The position numbers and the translations under genes are program-made. From Flavihumibacter sp. (GTDB lineage: Bacteria > Bacteroidota > Bacteroidia > Chitinophagales > Chitinophagaceae), in contig JALOMU010000031.1 of the NCBI GenBank assembly GCA_025455285.1, positions 1-9,194 of the forward strand: DNA of 9,194 nucleotides. Reading direction: 5' to 3'. The notes under the pieces are model-generated. The model saw only the letters and a program-made list of their open reading frames with translations. It made no database searches and was not told the DNA's origin. This document shows positions 6,174-9,194 of this stretch, one piece after another (position 1 is the first letter of the stretch; every line of letters starts with the position of its first letter).

Positions 6174-7862
6174 CTACGATTTTTTTTTGCGCAGTACCCA
6201 TACTGAAAATCCAGCCATCACAATCCCAAAGCCTATCAGCCAATAGATCCATTTCATTTTTTTTGCCGGCTTTGGTATTTCCTTTATCACCAAAAACTGG
6301 TTGGCCTTCACATTAGTGAGTACCTGCGTATTTCCTCCTGTCCATTGCACAATCAGAGAATCAATTAATTCACTGGATCCTATCCCGAAATGTGCATGAA
6401 TGGAATTCTGAGAAACATGACTGGATCCGCCGCCATCAATTTCGCGGATCATCGCGGTTTTTCCAACTACCAGTTTAACCCGGGAGCCAATCCCATTGGA
6501 CTCTGCATCTGCACCTTGCAGCGCTACGGAGATCCAGTTGCCTGTTTTCGAATCATTGCGGTATAAGCGGGTAACAGAACTTGCAGGGTATTCGGGGCAA
6601 ATTGCTTCCTGGTTAACTACCAGAATATCAAGATCGCCATCTTTATCATAATCAAATACCACGGAGCCTCTTCCCATACCATAATCCTGCAAGCCAACAA
6701 GCCTTGCAATTTCCTGAAACCTACCTCCTGTATTTTCAAAAAAATAATCGCCAATGGGATTACAATTGGGATTCAGATCGCCATTAGCTACATATAAGTC
6801 CAAATCGCCATCCTGATCAAAATCTGCAAAATTGGCGCCCCAACTAATGGCGATATAATTACAACCCAATTCCTTAACACGATTGACAAAAAATTTCCCC
6901 TTACCCTCATTTACCATAAACCAATTAAACCGGATATTGGTCATATAATAATCCATCCAACCATCATTGTTGAAATCACCCGCAGCTGCACTCATGGAAT
7001 TGATCCGCAAGTCCATCTGTGTAGGTTTGCCTACTTCCTGAAAATAAACGGAAGGATATTTGTTTTCATACAAGAGGTTGGGAGTACGTTTATATCCAAA
7101 ATCATGATTGATATACAAATCCTGATCGCGATCATTGTCAAAATCAGTGAAGATCCCGCCAAATCCAAACCCTGCTGTATTCAAGCCATACCCAGCACCC
7201 ACTTCCCGAAATCGTTTTCCCTTTTCATTTAGAAACAAATAGCCCTTTGCAATCTGATTCGCACCTACTACTGTTTCATCGGTAATGCTCGCCAGGTTAC
7301 CTGTAAATTCATTGAAATAATTCCCTATGTAAAGATCCGGCCAGCCGTCCGCATTGATATCGCCAAAACTTGCTGCTGTACTAAAAGATAAGAGTTCGCC
7401 GAAGCCATATTCTTTGGTTACATCCAGAAAGCCTCCTTTCCCATTGTTTAGAAATAGCAAATTAATCGCGCGAGGAATTGCTGGTGGGTTTTTAATAGTA
7501 GTCATTGTTGTTACCACCAGATCGGGCCAGCCATCCCGATTGATATCCGCACTTGCCACTCCATTGGTAATATAATTCCGGGTGGTAGTTAAGCCGGCTG
7601 CCTCCAGTTGCTCGCTGAACGTTCCATCCCCGTTGTTTTTATACAATTGATCTGAGTTCTTTCCACCTGTTATATACAAGTCTTCCCAACCATCTTTATT
7701 AAAGTCAAATACACAGGCACCACCACCAAACAAACCTTCATGAACCTTATATACATGCCGGATACCTGCTTCTGAACTAATATCAGTAAACTTCAGTTGC
7801 GCCATCAGTGGAGAAAATGCAAACAGGAGAAAGCTGTTCAACAAGACAATTAATTTTTCCAT
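6174..7862 (-). CDS. FG-GAP/VCBS beta-propeller protein with ASPIC/UnbV domain
   Basis: This 562-residue protein resembles the CRTAC1 family. A signal peptide (1-21, cleavage near MAQ) is followed by seven calcium-loop motifs of the D-x-N/D-x-D-G-x-x-D kind, at about 53, 106, 168, 240, 296, 347 and 404, as in an integrin-like seven-bladed propeller. The loop at 240 reads DFDNDRDQD, lacking the usual glycine. An ASPIC/UnbV domain covers about 457-527 (GIGSRVKLVVG, IDGGGSSHVSQN, HFGIG, IVQWTGG). A transmembrane segment (about 538-557) and the tail RKKKS end the protein, which should anchor the propeller on the periplasmic face with the basic tail in the cytoplasm. Its role is probably binding or scaffolding; no enzyme activity is claimed. 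The start overlaps the haloperoxidase gene by 13 bases, suggesting coupled translation. Nine A residues directly precede the last sense codon and stop. Confidence 0.9.
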   Translation of the reverse strand: MEKLIVLLNSFLLFAFSPLMAQLKFTDISSEAGIRHVYKVHEGLFGGGACVFDFNKDGWEDLYITGGKNSDQLYKNNGDGTFSEQLEAAGLTTTRNYITNGVASADINRDGWPDLVVTTMTTIKNPPAIPRAINLLFLNNGKGGFLDVTKEYGFGELLSFSTAASFGDINADGWPDLYIGNYFNEFTGNLASITDETVVGANQIAKGYLFLNEKGKRFREVGAGYGLNTAGFGFGGIFTDFDNDRDQDLYINHDFGYKRTPNLLYENKYPSVYFQEVGKPTQMDLRINSMSAAAGDFNNDGWMDYYMTNIRFNWFMVNEGKGKFFVNRVKELGCNYIAISWGANFADFDQDGDLDLYVANGDLNPNCNPIGDYFFENTGGRFQEIARLVGLQDYGMGRGSVVFDYDKDGDLDILVVNQEAICPEYPASSVTRLYRNDSKTGNWISVALQGADAESNGIGSRVKLVVGKTAMIREIDGGGSSHVSQNSIHAHFGIGSSELIDSLIVQWTGGNTQVLTNVKANQFLVIKEIPKPAKKMKWIYWLIGFGIVMAGFSVWVLRKKKS

Positions 7863-9194
7863 TTCAGGCGATTTACATTTTGACCAATTTCTTTTCCCTT
7901 CTCTAATCCTTTCTCATTATCCATAGGTACATGAATACCTCCATAAAAACGTGAATTAGCTGTTTCCTCCGCAGCAGCCCAAAAGGAGTTAAAGGTTCTT
8001 GCTTTAAAACCGACCTTGCGGATTGGATCTTCCGGTTTTCCTACATGAGAACTATCGGTAAAGCGAAAAGACTCACCATATAAATCGGTTAGAACAGTTG
8101 CAGCCGCAGCAGCCTGCATCGCATGGCCGGAAGGAAAGGCCGGGAATGGGGGATCCGGCCAGAATGACTCCCAACTTGGATCAATATGTTCTGGTATATA
8201 GGTATTGGCTCTCTCCGTATAATATTGAAATTTCCACTTCCAGCAATTTCGGAAGGCATCTGCAACGGCAATGCCTATACGCGCATAAGTCTGTGCACAA
8301 GTGATCAGGTCCGGCTGCTGCTGACGGATTGCTATCGTTCCCAACGAGTACGAGTGGCCGGGTGGAGTAAAACTAACATCTGGATCGTCGCCCCACCAGA
8401 TAGCGGCTTCTTTTTCCACCAGGGTAAGCATTTTATTTTTTTCATACACCAACCGGAACTGCTCAAAATACGGAGATCCGGGTGTCGTATCATAAGGCAA
8501 AGGCACCGGTGCCTCCATCACTGAATCCGCAACGAGGAAACATCGGTTTTTGCCCCAATGCGGATGAAGTGGATAATGACTGAACGACTGTGCATACAAC
8601 GGTGGCTTCCACGATCCTGGAAATGTCCGGATCGGCAGTTGTTTGTCAAAGTTTTTTAAATAAGCTCTGTGACCACCGTCCGTTTTTGACCACTCAAAGA
8701 TTTGCCTGGCGATGTTTTTGCCATATTGAATGGATCGTAAGAATTGCTCTTCATTCTTCACATGTTTTCTCCATCGATGTACAATTGATGCTTCCAGTGA
8801 ATCAATTCGTTTTTTATTGGCTGCACTGGTTTGTATATAAATAGATCGGAGTATTTCTGCCTGCCCTGCGTTTAATGCAAGCTGCCAGTTGTAAACTATT
8901 CCTTTTTCAGGCATGGCCAGTGAACCCAATCCATTCAATTGGGGTGCAACTGATTGGTGATCTGGATGTCCCTGTACGATGGACTCGTACATCGTAAGCC
9001 CGATATATCCAAAGGCTCTGGAAGCAAACGTTGGCGAATTGGATGGCGTGTTTTGTGTCAGGTAAGTTGCCATGTCTGCCCATGCCGTGGCCAGTTCCGC
9101 ATCCGTTGGTGGAGTCAATACAGAGGATTTGCAGGACCAACTCAGGATCGTCCACAATAACAGTGGCCAGCAATACTTTCGGTTATGGACTCCG
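7850..9194 (-). CDS. Vanadium haloperoxidase/PAP2-family exported protein, 5' partial
   Basis: The visible part is 447 residues; the frame is open to the right edge, so the true start lies beyond it. A TTG at 9157 is in frame but would cut the signal sequence in half. The leading residues (NRKY, then a hydrophobic run PLLLWTIL and SWSCKS) look like a signal peptide, possibly of a lipoprotein with a weak lipobox. The vanadate/phosphate pocket is present: K (8231-8233) x6 R (8210-8212), then PSGH (8123-8134), then SR-x5-H-x3-D (SR 7949-7954, His 7931-7933, Asp 7919-7921). Known relatives oxidise halides with H2O2 or act as acid phosphatases, and this sequence does not tell which. The usual RP after the first arginine is RA. 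The long helical N-terminal half fits bacterial haloperoxidases. It is the first visible gene of a three-gene minus-strand operon; its promoter is not in the window. Confidence 0.88.
   Translation of the reverse strand, partial: GVHNRKYCWPLLLWTILSWSCKSSVLTPPTDAELATAWADMATYLTQNTPSNSPTFASRAFGYIGLTMYESIVQGHPDHQSVAPQLNGLGSLAMPEKGIVYNWQLALNAGQAEILRSIYIQTSAANKKRIDSLEASIVHRWRKHVKNEEQFLRSIQYGKNIARQIFEWSKTDGGHRAYLKNFDKQLPIRTFPGSWKPPLYAQSFSHYPLHPHWGKNRCFLVADSVMEAPVPLPYDTTPGSPYFEQFRLVYEKNKMLTLVEKEAAIWWGDDPDVSFTPPGHSYSLGTIAIRQQQPDLITCAQTYARIGIAVADAFRNCWKWKFQYYTERANTYIPEHIDPSWESFWPDPPFPAFPSGHAMQAAAAATVLTDLYGESFRFTDSSHVGKPEDPIRKVGFKARTFNSFWAAAEETANSRFYGGIHVPMDNEKGLEKGKEIGQNVNRLKWKN

Noticed and set aside
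6174..6260. Sortase or PEP-CTERM type sorting tail in the propeller protein
   Set aside because: There is a transmembrane segment and a basic tail, but no LPXTG or PEP motif; IPKPAKK before the segment is not a known signal.
9155..9157. TTG at 9157 as the start of the haloperoxidase-like gene
   Set aside because: The frame remains open for 12 more codons to the window edge, and these complete a signal peptide (NRKY then a hydrophobic run). The start is outside the window.

Overview
This window looks like a chromosomal segment of a member of the Bacteroidota, most likely a Chitinophagaceae-type relative; the family is inferred and was not tested. The evidence is a secreted protein ending in a type IX secretion (T9SS) sorting-like module, Bacteroidota-style promoter boxes (TAnnTTTG), weak or absent Shine-Dalgarno sequences, and a FucP-type sugar transporter beside a gnd-zwf-pgl cluster. 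I see no insertion sequence, phage gene, CRISPR array, tRNA or rRNA.

Left half, plus strand (1-4197). The window opens inside the 3' end of a FucP/GluP-like sugar MFS transporter. The complete oxidative pentose phosphate branch follows in one direction: gnd (6-phosphogluconate dehydrogenase), zwf (glucose-6-phosphate dehydrogenase) and pgl (6-phosphogluconolactonase). Gaps of 29 and 63 bases suggest one operon. Together they convert glucose-6-phosphate to ribulose-5-phosphate with two NADPH. A perfect 9-bp inverted repeat fills most of the zwf-pgl gap. A TACCTTTG box lies just upstream of gnd.

Middle (4198-5728). A 263-base gap holds a good Bacteroidota promoter, a 9-nt direct repeat and a perfect 18-nt palindrome, and leads into a 388-residue exported protein. 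Its N-terminal domain and its C-terminal anchor module differ in codon use, so the gene looks like a mosaic. It converges on the minus-strand genes. Two hairpins in the shared gap can act as oppositely oriented terminators.

Right half, minus strand (5729-9194). Three tightly packed genes read right to left: a vanadium haloperoxidase/PAP2-family protein with an export signal (its start lies beyond the right edge), an FG-GAP/VCBS beta-propeller protein with an ASPIC/UnbV domain and a C-terminal membrane anchor, and a small Dabb-type alpha/beta-barrel protein with a twin-arginine signal. The first two genes overlap by 13 bases and the last two are 25 bases apart. All three products appear to be exported by different routes, which suggests a cell-envelope oxidative or halogenating module. 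This is the part of the window most worth a second look.
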